DNA of 64,000 bases from the NCBI GenBank assembly GCA_947494705.1, contig CANLVN010000001.1, positions 248,001-312,000 of the forward strand, written 5' to 3'. Below are positions 35,285-43,812 of this stretch, in pieces; the first letter of the stretch is position 1, and each line of letters opens with the position of its first letter. The notes under the pieces are model-generated. The model searched no databases. It saw nothing but the letters and a program-made list of their open reading frames with translations, and was not told the DNA's origin. Both the position numbers and the translations under genes were made by a program. The stretch is from an uncultured Erythrobacter sp. Lineage in GTDB: Bacteria > Pseudomonadota > Alphaproteobacteria > Sphingomonadales > Sphingomonadaceae.

Positions 35285-36421
35285 CTAGTCGGCCTGCAAT
35301 CGGCTCACCCCGCCATCGCCATGCCGCTCAATCTCTCCGGCAAGCTCCATTTCCAGCAGCGCCATATGCACCGCTGCGGCGCTCGCGCCCGATTGGCGGA
35401 TCAGTTCGTCGACGCCGATGGGTGCGTTGGAGAGGAGGCGCGCTACCGCGTCCTGCCCCTCGGTAATCGCGGCCTCGCCCCATTCAAGTTTGCTGAGTTC
35501 ATCATAGTCGAACGCGCTCGGGCTTTCCGCGACGCGGTAGGTCGAGCGCGGGGCGTCAGTGAAAGTCTCGAGCAGTTCGATGACTTCCTCCGGCGAACTG
35601 ACCAGCACCGCGCCGTCCCGGATCAGACCGTTGCATCCATGCGAGCGCGTGTCGAGCGGAGAGCCTGGGATTGCCATCACCTCCCTACCCGCCTCGCCCG
35701 CCAGCCGCGCGGTGATGAGCGAGCCGGACTTTGGTGCGGCCTCGACCACCAGCGTACCGTTCGCGAGGCCAGCGATGATGCGGTTGCGGCTGGGGAAGTG
35801 GCGACCGCGCGGCTCGGTGCCCGGCGGTTGTTCGGCGATCAGCAGGCCCTCGGTGGCGATCCGCTCCTGTAAATCGGAGTGCTGCGGCGGATAGGCGATG
35901 TCGATCCCGCTTGCGATGACGCCGATGGTGCGTGGGAAAGCGCCCTCGTGCGCTGCCCCGTCGATTCCGCGCGCAAGGCCACTGACCACGGTGAAACCGG
36001 CCTCCGACAAAGCGCCTGCGAAATCGCGCGCCAGCTTGGTCGCCGCCGCGCTGGCGTTGCGCGCACCAACCATCGCGACACACGGTTCGCTGGCGAGCGA
36101 GAGGCGTCCGCGACAGGTTATGATCGGCGGCGCGCTGTCGAGTTCAGCCAAAAGTGCAGGATAATCGGGCTGGTCGTGGAACAGATATCTCGCACCCGCT
36201 GCCCTCACTCCCTCGATTTCGCGGTCGATCCGGTCCTTGGGCGCGGGCCGATATGGTGTTTTGCCCCGCGTGCCGAGATCGGGGAGCGCCTCCAGCGCGT
36301 CGGCTGCGGTACCGAACCGCGCCAGCAGCTGCCGATAGCTGACCGGGCCGATATTGGGCGAACGCAGCAGCCGGATACGGGCGAAAGCCTCGCCTTGGGA
36401 CAGCGCTTGAACTTCGTTCAC
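35285..36421 (-). CDS. dprA: DNA-processing protein DprA/Smf
   Basis: A 378-residue cytoplasmic protein that loads RecA on single-stranded DNA taken up in transformation. The Rossmann-like domain carries VSGLARGIDGAAHEGA and the GSGSLITA-like GSLITARLAGE stretch. The N-terminal SAM-like part has RLLRSPNIGPVSYRQLL and the C-terminal winged-helix-like domain ends in EIERHGDGGVSRL. The start is GTG, overlapping the plsY stop (GTGA). The order plsY-dprA-topA on one strand is a common alphaproteobacterial arrangement. Confidence 0.93.
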   Translation of the reverse strand: MNEVQALSQGEAFARIRLLRSPNIGPVSYRQLLARFGTAADALEALPDLGTRGKTPYRPAPKDRIDREIEGVRAAGARYLFHDQPDYPALLAELDSAPPIITCRGRLSLASEPCVAMVGARNASAAATKLARDFAGALSEAGFTVVSGLARGIDGAAHEGAFPRTIGVIASGIDIAYPPQHSDLQERIATEGLLIAEQPPGTEPRGRHFPSRNRIIAGLANGTLVVEAAPKSGSLITARLAGEAGREVMAIPGSPLDTRSHGCNGLIRDGAVLVSSPEEVIELLETFTDAPRSTYRVAESPSAFDYDELSKLEWGEAAITEGQDAVARLLSNAPIGVDELIRQSGASAAAVHMALLEMELAGEIERHGDGGVSRLQAD

Positions 36422-37014
36422 TTCTTCCCGCCTACCTTGGGTTCCTCACCTTTCATCAGCCGGCCGATATTTGCGCGATGCAAGTAGATGATGAGAAGCG
36501 CAATTGCCGCCAAGACGGGGAAGAATTCCGGATAGCCGAACAAGGGCGCCGCGGCGGCGGCCGCGACGACTGCGCTCATTCCCGCGAGGCTGGAGATGCG
36601 GAAGATAGCGAGGATCGCGACCCACACGCCTGCATAGGCAAGCCCGATTGGCCATGCGAGACCGAAGGCAACGCCCGCATTGGTCGCCACCCCCTTGCCG
36701 CCCTTAAAGCCTAGCCAGACCGGGAAACAGTGGCCCAGAACCGCGCCACCGGCGGCAAAGGCTTTCGCCACATCGCCGATCTCGCCGGTCCAGATCATGC
36801 CAGCCGCAACTACCGGCGCCAGCCCCTTCAGCAGGTCGAGCAGCAGCGTACCTGCCGCCAGCCCCTTATTGCCGGTGCGCAGGACATTGGTCGCGCCAAT
36901 ATTGCCGCTGCCGATATTGCGCACATCGCCCATTCCGGCGGCGCGTGTCAGCAACAGGCCGAATGGGATCGAACCAGAAAGGTATCCAAGCAAGGCTGCA
37001 AGTATGGGTTCCAA
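36418..37014 (-). CDS. plsY: Glycerol-3-phosphate acyltransferase PlsY
   Basis: A 198-residue inner-membrane acyltransferase that moves an acyl group from acyl-phosphate to glycerol-3-phosphate, the first step of phospholipid synthesis. The motifs SGSIPFG, GSGNIGATNVLR and GFKGGKGVATNAG (the third loop) are clear, with five membrane helices. A TTG at 37014 follows GGAGAG and gives the family N-terminus (LEPILAALLGYLSGS). The open frame to 37164 is not protein-like and contains a REP sequence. It is divergent from murI. Confidence 0.93.
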   Translation of the reverse strand: MEPILAALLGYLSGSIPFGLLLTRAAGMGDVRNIGSGNIGATNVLRTGNKGLAAGTLLLDLLKGLAPVVAAGMIWTGEIGDVAKAFAAGGAVLGHCFPVWLGFKGGKGVATNAGVAFGLAWPIGLAYAGVWVAILAIFRISSLAGMSAVVAAAAAAPLFGYPEFFPVLAAIALLIIYLHRANIGRLMKGEEPKVGGKK

Positions 37015-37110
37015 ATGTCTCTCCGCTCGTGCCGAGCTTGTCGGAATCGAAGATGGCCCTTGGCCAACCACTGCACTTCTTCTAGCGCGACATCGCCATA
37101 AAGAAAGACA

Positions 37111-37131
37111 GCCCTTCGACAACCTCAGGGC
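37111..37131. repeat. REP-type palindrome upstream of murI
   Basis: GCCCTTCGACAACCTCAGGGC is an imperfect palindrome (GCCCT/AGGGC stem) followed by GAGCGG. It is the common extragenic palindrome of many alphaproteobacteria and other Gram-negatives. It starts 29 bases before the murI TTG and would form the leader hairpin of that message. Confidence 0.6.
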
Positions 37132-37139
37132 GAGCGGAT

Positions 37140-37943
37140 TTGCAGAGATTGGACCAGAACGCACCCATCCTGATCTTCGACAGCGGCGTGGGCGGGCTGA
37201 CCGTCTACGATGCCTTGCGAAAACTGCTGCCCGATGCCCCGGTGATCTATGCTGCCGACCTCGCAGGTCTGCCCTATGGCACCAAGTCCGAAGCGGAGAT
37301 TGCGGCGCGGGTCGCGGGGCTGCTGGGGCGGATGAGCGAGCGTTACCAGCCGCGCCTCATCTGCATCGCCTGCAACACGGCTTCGACTATCGCGCTCGCC
37401 ATGGTGCGCGAAACGCTGGAAGTGCCGATTGTCGGAACGGTCCCTGCGATCAAGCCGGCCGCGGCTATGACGAAGACTGGCGTGATCGGACTGCTCGGCA
37501 CAGCAGCCACTGTCCGGCAGGCCTATGTCGACAATCTCGAAGCCGAATTCGCCGCTGACAAGCGACTCTTGCGCTATGCCGCGAGCGGCCTGGTCGGCGC
37601 AGCGGAAGCGAAACTGCGTGGTCAGCCTGTTGATCGCGCGGCGATAGAAACCGCCGTGAGCGCGCTGCGCTCCATGCAGGGAGGCGAGGATATCGACACC
37701 GTCGTACTAGCCTGCACCCATTTCCCGCTTCTGGTCGATGAACTTGCCGAAAGTTTCGGCCCGGATGTCCAGTTCGTCGATGGCGCCAATGGTATCGCGC
37801 GCAGGATCGTGTACCTTACGCAAGACCAGCCGTTCGACCGTACGCTTGGCGCAAGGGCCGTCACTACGGGTGATATCGAAGAGTTCACGCTGCTCGCTCC
37901 GACCTTCGCAACATATGGACTTGAGCGGCTCGACAGGTTCTGA
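37140..37943 (+). CDS. murI: Glutamate racemase
   Basis: A 267-residue cofactor-independent racemase making D-glutamate for peptidoglycan. The two catalytic cysteines are in ACNTASTIA and ACTHFPLL, and the substrate loop FDSGVGGLTV is near the start. Length matches the family. The start is uncertain: TTG at 37140 is used here, with another TTG at 37149; no ATG precedes FDSGVGG. The leader contains a REP hairpin. A second possible D-glutamate enzyme (the MurL-like protein at 52148) lies elsewhere in the window. Confidence 0.93.
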   Translation: MQRLDQNAPILIFDSGVGGLTVYDALRKLLPDAPVIYAADLAGLPYGTKSEAEIAARVAGLLGRMSERYQPRLICIACNTASTIALAMVRETLEVPIVGTVPAIKPAAAMTKTGVIGLLGTAATVRQAYVDNLEAEFAADKRLLRYAASGLVGAAEAKLRGQPVDRAAIETAVSALRSMQGGEDIDTVVLACTHFPLLVDELAESFGPDVQFVDGANGIARRIVYLTQDQPFDRTLGARAVTTGDIEEFTLLAPTFATYGLERLDRF

Positions 37944-38077
37944 CCCTTGCGAACCGCTCGCAAAGATCGCGGTGGCCAAATCGGTCGCCGTTTCCTAAAT
38001 ATCCATCGATAAATGGCGGCTAATGGGCTCTGCCATCCCTCGCCTGTATTGGAAATCGGTAACCGCGAGCGCGTCAC

Positions 38078-39298
38078 GTGAACTACGACCAGATCTTCGA
38101 AACCGCCATCGACCGCCTTCACGAAGAGGGTCGCTATCGCGTTTTCATCGACATCATGCGCAACAAGGGCGCCTATCCCAACGCGCGCTGTTTCCATGGG
38201 CACAACGGCCCCAAGCCGATCACCGTTTGGTGCTCGAACGACTATCTTTGCATGGGTCAGCACGATGTCGTGATCGGCGCGATGGAAGAGGCCTTGCACG
38301 ATGTCGGTGCCGGTTCGGGCGGCACCCGCAATATCGGAGGCAACACCCACCTGCACGTCGAACTCGAGCGAGAACTCGCCGACTTGCATGGAAAAGATAG
38401 CGCGCTGCTGTTCACTTCGGGCTACGTCTCGAACGACGCGACGCTGTCGACGCTGGCCAAGTTGCTGCCGGGCTGCGTGATCTTTTCCGATGCGCTCAAC
38501 CACGCCAGCATGATCGCAGGCATCCGCAATTCCGGCTGTGAAAAGCGCGTCTTCCGTCACAACGACATGGCGCATCTCGAAGAACTGCTCGCCGCAGAGG
38601 ATCCGCAAACGCCCAAGCTCATCGCCTTTGAGAGCGTGTATTCGATGGATGGCGATGTCGCCCCGATCCATGCAATCTGCGACCTTGCCGAGAAATACAA
38701 CGCGCTCACCTATATCGACGAGGTTCACGCGGTCGGCATGTATGGCGATCATGGCGGCGGGATTTCGGAGCGTGACGACGCAGCGCATCGCATCGACATC
38801 ATCGAAGGCACGCTGGGCAAGGCGTTCGGCGTGATGGGCGGCTATATCGCGGCCGACACCCGCGTCATTGACTGCATCCGCTCCTACGCGCCGGGCTTCA
38901 TCTTCACCACCTCGCTGTCGCCGGTGCTGGTTGCGGGCGTGCTCGCTTCGGTGAAGCATCTCAAGAGCAGCAATGCCGAACGAAATGCACAGCAGCAGGC
39001 CGCCGCAATGCTGAAGCTGAAATTCGCCGAGGCGGGCTTGCCGGTGATGGATTCGACGACCCATATCGTGCCCCTGATGGTCGGCGATCCGGTGCGCGCG
39101 AAAAAGATCAGCGACATCCTCCTCGCCGAATACGGCGTCTACGTTCAGCCGATCAATTTCCCCACTGTCCCGCGCGGCACCGAACGCCTGCGCTTCACGC
39201 CCGGCCCGCACCATAGCGAGGCGATGATGGACGAACTGACCGACGCTTTGGTCGAGATCTGGGATCGCCTGGAGATGGACTTGGCCCAAGCGGCGTGA
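38078..39298 (+). CDS. hemA: 5-aminolevulinate synthase
   Basis: A 406-residue PLP enzyme joining glycine and succinyl-CoA to give 5-aminolevulinate, the committed step of the C4 tetrapyrrole pathway typical of Alphaproteobacteria. The PLP lysine is K248 in [14 protein letters not shown], and the glycine-binding and hydrophobic loops ([18 protein letters not shown]) match. The start is GTG at 38078. Next on the same strand, after 72 bp, is a blue-light histidine kinase; a link between light and haem or bacteriochlorophyll synthesis is possible but not shown. Confidence 0.96.
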   Translation: MNYDQIFETAIDRLHEEGRYRVFIDIMRNKGAYPNARCFHGHNGPKPITVWCSNDYLCMGQHDVVIGAMEEALHDVGAGSGGTRNIGGNTHLHVELERELADLHGKDSALLFTSGYVSNDATLSTLAKLLPGCVIFSDALNHASMIAGIRNSGCEKRVFRHNDMAHLEELLAAEDPQTPKLIAFESVYSMDGDVAPIHAICDLAEKYNALTYIDEVHAVGMYGDHGGGISERDDAAHRIDIIEGTLGKAFGVMGGYIAADTRVIDCIRSYAPGFIFTTSLSPVLVAGVLASVKHLKSSNAERNAQQQAAAMLKLKFAEAGLPVMDSTTHIVPLMVGDPVRAKKISDILLAEYGVYVQPINFPTVPRGTERLRFTPGPHHSEAMMDELTDALVEIWDRLEMDLAQAA

Positions 39299-39370
39299 CT
39301 CGCTTTGACTAGTTGGCTATACTTGCAACTGCGTTGGCTTCCTTATCGCCAATAGCTCAGGGGGTTGCAG

Positions 39371-40450
39371 GTGGCCACTAAAAGCCAGATGATCGAGGAC
39401 AATATTGATAATCTTGGCAAGAGCTTTCCTTTCTCCATTGCCATTTCCGATCCGAGCCTTGACGACAACCCGCTCGTCTATATCAACGACGCGTTTGAGA
39501 AGCTGACCGGGTATAGCCGCGGCGCTATCATCGGTCGCAATTGCCGTTTCCTCCAAGGGCCGGACACCGACCCAGAGACGGTCGCAAAATTGCGGCATGC
39601 CGTCGTCAATAGTGAAGAAGTCGAAGTCGAGATCTACAATTACCGCGCCGATGGCGAAGGGTTCTGGAATCGGCTGATGCTGGGCCCAATCGCCGACGAG
39701 GACGGTGTGGTGCGGTATTTTGTCGGTATCCAGCAGAGCATGCGTCGCTCGCCCCCGAAAACCGAAGCCATGTCGACCGACGACATGCTCGCTGAAATCC
39801 AGCACCGGGTAAAGAACCACCTTTCGATGGTCGTCGGCATGATCCGAATTCAGGCCAAGGAAGCAGGCGCGAAAGACACCTTCGACAGTCTCGCGCGCAG
39901 GGTGGAAGCACTGCAACTGCTTTACAGCGAAATGAGCGATTCCGCTTCATTTCGATCCGACCCGGAGAATGTGTCGCTAGGCGCCTACTTGTCGCGCATC
40001 GCCTCGACTATCGTGCATATCGACGGACGTCGGTCAATCCGCGTAAATGTCGATGCGGACGCGATTGAAGTACCGGTCGAAACCGCCGCTCGGGCCGGAC
40101 TCATCTTCAGCGAACTCTTAACCAACACGCTCCAGCACGCCTTCGACGGGCAGGACGAAGGCATGGTGGAGGCGCGTGCAAAGATGCTTTCAAACAACGT
40201 CCTGCGCCTGACGGTTATGGATGACGGTATCGGCATTCCGGACGATATCGACTGGCCGAACGAGGGCGGGCTCGGCGCAAAGATCGTTCGCAACCTGGTC
40301 AAGGGTCTCGATGGCGTACTGTCCGTCGATCGTGATCTGCGCGGCACGTCGATCAGGCTCGACATTCCTCTCTCGAAGCAGGAAGAATTGATCTCGGCCG
40401 AAGAGGAAACACCTGAGCAGCCGACCGGTTCGTCATCAGACCTTGAATAG
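39371..40450 (+). CDS. LOV-domain blue-light sensor histidine kinase (HWE/HisKA_2 type)
   Basis: A 359-residue soluble kinase. An N-terminal LOV/PAS domain (about 20-122) has GRNCRFLQG, where C58 would form the flavin adduct under blue light. It is followed by a helical linker and the kinase core with the phospho-His H145 in EIQHRVKNHLSM, the N box FSELLTNTLQHAF and glycine-rich MDDGIGIPDD and GLGAKIVRNLV. This is the HWE/HisKA_2 type seen in short Erythrobacter LOV kinases. GTG 39371 is preferred (AGGGGG six bases upstream) over TTG 39365. No response regulator is adjacent; the receiver proteins at 31.5 and 61.0 kb are candidates only. Confidence 0.93.
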   Translation: MATKSQMIEDNIDNLGKSFPFSIAISDPSLDDNPLVYINDAFEKLTGYSRGAIIGRNCRFLQGPDTDPETVAKLRHAVVNSEEVEVEIYNYRADGEGFWNRLMLGPIADEDGVVRYFVGIQQSMRRSPPKTEAMSTDDMLAEIQHRVKNHLSMVVGMIRIQAKEAGAKDTFDSLARRVEALQLLYSEMSDSASFRSDPENVSLGAYLSRIASTIVHIDGRRSIRVNVDADAIEVPVETAARAGLIFSELLTNTLQHAFDGQDEGMVEARAKMLSNNVLRLTVMDDGIGIPDDIDWPNEGGLGAKIVRNLVKGLDGVLSVDRDLRGTSIRLDIPLSKQEELISAEEETPEQPTGSSSDLE

Positions 40451-40534
40451 GCTGCTCGTTCAAAGTGCGACTGCGACCGGCGCTTGATTACCGGTCGGTA
40501 ATCGCACACTCTCCCCTTGGAGAAGGAGAGGATC

Positions 40535-41392
40535 ATGGCCACCACGTTCGACCGAAAAGCACTCGATACTGGCGCACTGGATGTTCGCCCGATGACACCC
40601 GCCATAGGCGCGCAGATCCATGGCATAGACCTCGGCGCGCCCGACATCGCGGACAGTGTCCCGCAAATCCGGGCGGCGCTGCTGAGGCACGGAGTGATCT
40701 TTTTTCGCGATCAGGACCTCAGCCAGGAACAGCACACCGCCTTCGCACGCCATTTCGGCGAACTCGAAGTTCATCCCGCGACACCCAAGGAACAACCCAA
40801 CCCAGAAGTGCTACGCATCGGCTACGGGCCCAAGAGCCGGGGGCAGGAGAACACCTGGCATTCCGACGTGACTTGGCGCGAGGAGCCCTCGCTCGGCTCG
40901 ATCCTGCTCGCGCGCGAAGTGCCCGATTGCGGCGGCGACACGCTGTTCGCGAACATGCACCTCGCCTATGAGCGACTGTCGGAGCAGATGAAGCGTTTTT
41001 GCGAAGGCCTTACGGCAGTCCATGACATCAGCCGCGTCTTTGCAAAACGCCTGGGCAAAGCCCCGGAAGAACTGCACGATAAATATCCGCCCATGCGTCA
41101 TCCGGTCATCCGCACCCATCCGGAGACGGGCGAGCGCGCGATCTATGTCAACGTGGCCTTCACCTCGCATATCGAGGGTCTGTCGAAGGATGAGAGCAAG
41201 TGGTTGCTCGACCATCTCTACGCGACCGCAAGAGATGTCGAGATCCAGTGCCGCTTTCGCTGGGAGGCGGGATCGGTGGCATTCTGGGACAACCGCGTGT
41301 GCCAGCATTTCGCGGTGTCCGACTATTTCCCTGCACGCCGCGTGATGGAACGCGTGACTATCGCAGGCGACAGGCCGTATTTCGAGCCGTGA
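40535..41392 (+). CDS. TauD/TfdA-family Fe(II)/2-oxoglutarate dioxygenase
   Basis: A 285-residue non-haem iron dioxygenase. The 2-His-1-Asp site is H109 and D111 in WHSDVTW, with the distal His in VCQHFAV, and the 2-oxoglutarate-binding arginine in RRVMERV. The ATG at 40535 follows GGAGAGGATC. It resembles taurine dioxygenase but the family also acts on alkyl sulfonates, 2,4-D, and others, so the substrate is open. No sulfonate transporter is adjacent. Confidence 0.88.
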   Translation: MATTFDRKALDTGALDVRPMTPAIGAQIHGIDLGAPDIADSVPQIRAALLRHGVIFFRDQDLSQEQHTAFARHFGELEVHPATPKEQPNPEVLRIGYGPKSRGQENTWHSDVTWREEPSLGSILLAREVPDCGGDTLFANMHLAYERLSEQMKRFCEGLTAVHDISRVFAKRLGKAPEELHDKYPPMRHPVIRTHPETGERAIYVNVAFTSHIEGLSKDESKWLLDHLYATARDVEIQCRFRWEAGSVAFWDNRVCQHFAVSDYFPARRVMERVTIAGDRPYFEP

Positions 41393-41475
41393 ATGAGCGC
41401 CGCTGCCGTAGCGTATTTTGCACACGCCGTTCCATGCTCTAGCGCAGCTCTTCAAAACAATCGGGAGTGAGAGAT

Positions 41476-42168
41476 ATGGGCGGCAACGAAGAACAGACAT
41501 TTGCCGAAGTGGTGCTGGGGCGAAAGTCGATCCGGGGCTACCTCGACAAACCTGTCCCGCGAGATTTGATCGAGGAGGTGCTCGCGCTCGCCATGCGCTC
41601 GCCCTCCTCGATGAACACGCAGCCCTATCACTTTCACGTCATCACCGGCGAACCGCTTGACCGGATACGCAAGGGCAACACCGAGCGCATCCTTGCCGGC
41701 GAGCCCGATAGCCGCGAATTCCGCCGAGGCGAACCGTTCGCAGGCGTCCACCGCGAACGGCAGGTCGAGGTTGCAAAGCAGTTGTTCGGCGAAATGGGGA
41801 TCGAACGCGACGACAAGGAAGGCCGCCAGGACTGGGTGCTGCGCGGCTTTCGTCAGTTCGATGCGCCGGTCTGCGTGATCGTCACCTATGATAAAGAATT
41901 GTCGGGCAGCGATGACACCCCGTTCGATTGCGGCGCGGTCACAACCGCCTTGGTCAACGCGGCCTGGTCCAGAGGGCTTGGCTGCGTCATCAATTCACAG
42001 GGCATCATGCAAAGCCCCGTCGTGCGCGAACACGCGGGCATTCCCGACGATCAGGTGATCATGAAAGCGGTCGCCATGGGCTGGCCCGACCCCGACTTCC
42101 CCGCCAACCGGGTCTATTCGAACCGCAAGCCGATCGAGGACGCCGCGCGGTTCGTGGGATTTGAGTAA
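41476..42168 (+). CDS. Nitroreductase-family flavoprotein
   Basis: A 230-residue FMN-dependent NAD(P)H oxidoreductase. SIRGYLDKPVPRDLIEEVL at the start, AMRSPSSMNTQPYHFHVI (FMN phosphate binding) and the late GWPDPDFPANR are characteristic of the nitroreductase fold. The likely role is reduction of nitro compounds or quinones. ATG 41476 is preferred (GAGAG just upstream); a GTG three codons earlier also exists. It is downstream of the TauD-type gene with an 83-bp gap. Confidence 0.9.
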   Translation: MGGNEEQTFAEVVLGRKSIRGYLDKPVPRDLIEEVLALAMRSPSSMNTQPYHFHVITGEPLDRIRKGNTERILAGEPDSREFRRGEPFAGVHRERQVEVAKQLFGEMGIERDDKEGRQDWVLRGFRQFDAPVCVIVTYDKELSGSDDTPFDCGAVTTALVNAAWSRGLGCVINSQGIMQSPVVREHAGIPDDQVIMKAVAMGWPDPDFPANRVYSNRKPIEDAARFVGFE

Positions 42169-42303
42169 ACACCATAAAGCACCGAGATGCTTAACTTGGA
42201 GTATGCGGTCTTCCCTGAAGCGATACGGTATCTACCAGAAGGTAAGTCGCAACGTGCGGATGTGTAATTGGGCATGCCCGCTCGGCAAGAGTTTGTTGGA
42301 TGA

Positions 42304-43674
42304 ATGACGGCCGGGCATCAGTTCAAATCTCACGGAGATATCGCTGTGCTCATCACGTCGTTCCGCGAAGCCCTGCCCATCCGGTCCAAGTTCAATGTCA
42401 TGACAGCAGTGCATGCTGTCCTCGTATCATGCGCCGTCGCAAGCGGATATCTTGCCGCTGCTTCAGCGAGCATTGCGATGCTTTGTGTCGCGATCGGCTT
42501 CATCGCGATCTCCGCTGCGGTGAGCCATTTCATCTTCAAGCCGCAGGTGTGCGACCCATACGTGAACACTGTCCTGCGAATGGAAGCCCTTGCCCAAGGC
42601 GACACTCAGTCGGAGATATCGTACCTGCACCACACGACCGACTGCGTCGGTCGAATGGCTCACGCCATGCTGACCTTCAAGGACAATGCGGAACGGGTCG
42701 AAGCAGCGTCAAAGGAACAGCGTCACACGGTGAATGTCCTGAAGGTCGCGCTTGACCGCCTCTCCAATCGCGATCTTTCGCACAATCTGGACGAAGATTT
42801 GCCCGCTGACGCGAAGGAATTGCAGACAGACTTCAACCACGCGGTGAACATCCTGAGAGAGACCCTGGCCAGCGTAGCCGAGACGGCCGAAGCGGTTCAG
42901 ACCGGCGCACGCGAAATCCGCAGTGCGTCCGATGACCTCGCCAATCGCACCGAACGCCAAGCTTCTCAGGTCGAGCAGACGCTCTCGGAGATGACCAGCC
43001 TGTCGAATGAGGTGAGCGAAACGGCTAACGATGCCGAGGCGGTGAACCAGAAAATGCTCGCTGCGAAAGAGAAAGCCCAGCATTCGGGCGAAGTCGTCGA
43101 GCGTGCGGTTATCGCGATGTCAGGGATCGAGGAAGCGTCGAAGGAAATCGCCTCCATCGTCGACATCATCGATGGCATCGCGTTCCAGACCAACCTGCTG
43201 GCCCTGAACGCCGGCGTGGAAGCAGCTCGGGCAGGTGAGACGGGCAAGGGATTTGCCGTCGTTGCATCCGAAGTGCGCGCCCTCGCCCAACGTGCCGCCG
43301 AAGCCGCTCAAGACATCAAGGCCAAGGTAAGCACGTCGCAGGATCAGGTGGCTTCCGGTGTCTCGCTGGTCAGCGAAACCAGCGATGCCCTGGAGAATAT
43401 CGTGCGCGGCATCATCGAGATGAACGAACTCGTGTCCAAGATCGGAGATTCCACCCGGCGACAGTCGAGCGGACTGGAAGCCGTCAATTCGGCGGCCTCG
43501 CAAATCGACGTGATGACTCAGCAAAACGCCGCGATGGTGGAGGAAGCGACCGCTGCGACCCGCAACCTGGCCGGTGTTGCAGAAGACCTCACCAGCCGTC
43601 TTTCGAGCTTCAATCTGGGTATCGTGGCAGGCGGCGCACCGATGCACGACGCCGGGGTCAAGCGAGCCGCTTGA
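42304..43674 (+). CDS. Methyl-accepting chemotaxis-type protein without periplasmic sensor
   Basis: A 456-residue chemoreceptor-like protein. Two adjacent membrane helices (about 33-55 and 58-77) leave almost no periplasmic loop. They are followed by a short HAMP-like segment and a long coiled-coil signalling domain with the hairpin tip IAFQTNLLALNAGVEAARAG and GFAVVASEVRALAQRAAEAA. Gly replaces the usual Ala before VEAARAG. The input must be cytoplasmic or membrane-borne (no periplasmic ligand domain). No cheA, cheW or cheY operon is next to it. Start ATG 42304. Confidence 0.9.
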   Translation: MTAGHQFKSHGDIAVLITSFREALPIRSKFNVMTAVHAVLVSCAVASGYLAAASASIAMLCVAIGFIAISAAVSHFIFKPQVCDPYVNTVLRMEALAQGDTQSEISYLHHTTDCVGRMAHAMLTFKDNAERVEAASKEQRHTVNVLKVALDRLSNRDLSHNLDEDLPADAKELQTDFNHAVNILRETLASVAETAEAVQTGAREIRSASDDLANRTERQASQVEQTLSEMTSLSNEVSETANDAEAVNQKMLAAKEKAQHSGEVVERAVIAMSGIEEASKEIASIVDIIDGIAFQTNLLALNAGVEAARAGETGKGFAVVASEVRALAQRAAEAAQDIKAKVSTSQDQVASGVSLVSETSDALENIVRGIIEMNELVSKIGDSTRRQSSGLEAVNSAASQIDVMTQQNAAMVEEATAATRNLAGVAEDLTSRLSSFNLGIVAGGAPMHDAGVKRAA

Positions 43675-43722
43675 TCTCCAACGTCCAGCGGCAAGCGCGA
43701 CATGGGCCTTGGCTAAACCGGT

Positions 43723-43760
43723 TGTCAGAGGCGTACGATCCTGTCGTCCTGCCTCTGACA
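43723..43760. terminator. Hairpin between convergent chemoreceptor and decarboxylase genes
   Basis: A perfect 10-bp inverted repeat, TGTCAGAGGC (43723-43732) with GCCTCTGACA (43751-43760), has an 18-base loop in which ACGA and TCGT can also pair. It is about 50 bases from each of the two convergent stop codons, so it may end both transcripts. There is no clear T-tract on either side. Confidence 0.5.
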
Positions 43761-43812
43761 GCCGCGCGGCGGTGCAATGTCCTCGACCGCGTGGGCAGCC
43801 GTTAAGCAAGAC

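Noticed and set aside
37622-39289. Open frame of 555 codons opposite murI and hemA
   Set aside because: It crosses the intergenic region between two confirmed genes and shows no protein signatures.
39345-39370. AATAGCTCAGGGGG resembling a tRNA D-arm
   Set aside because: No acceptor stem, anticodon stem or T-arm follows; the stretch is the ribosome site of the LOV kinase.
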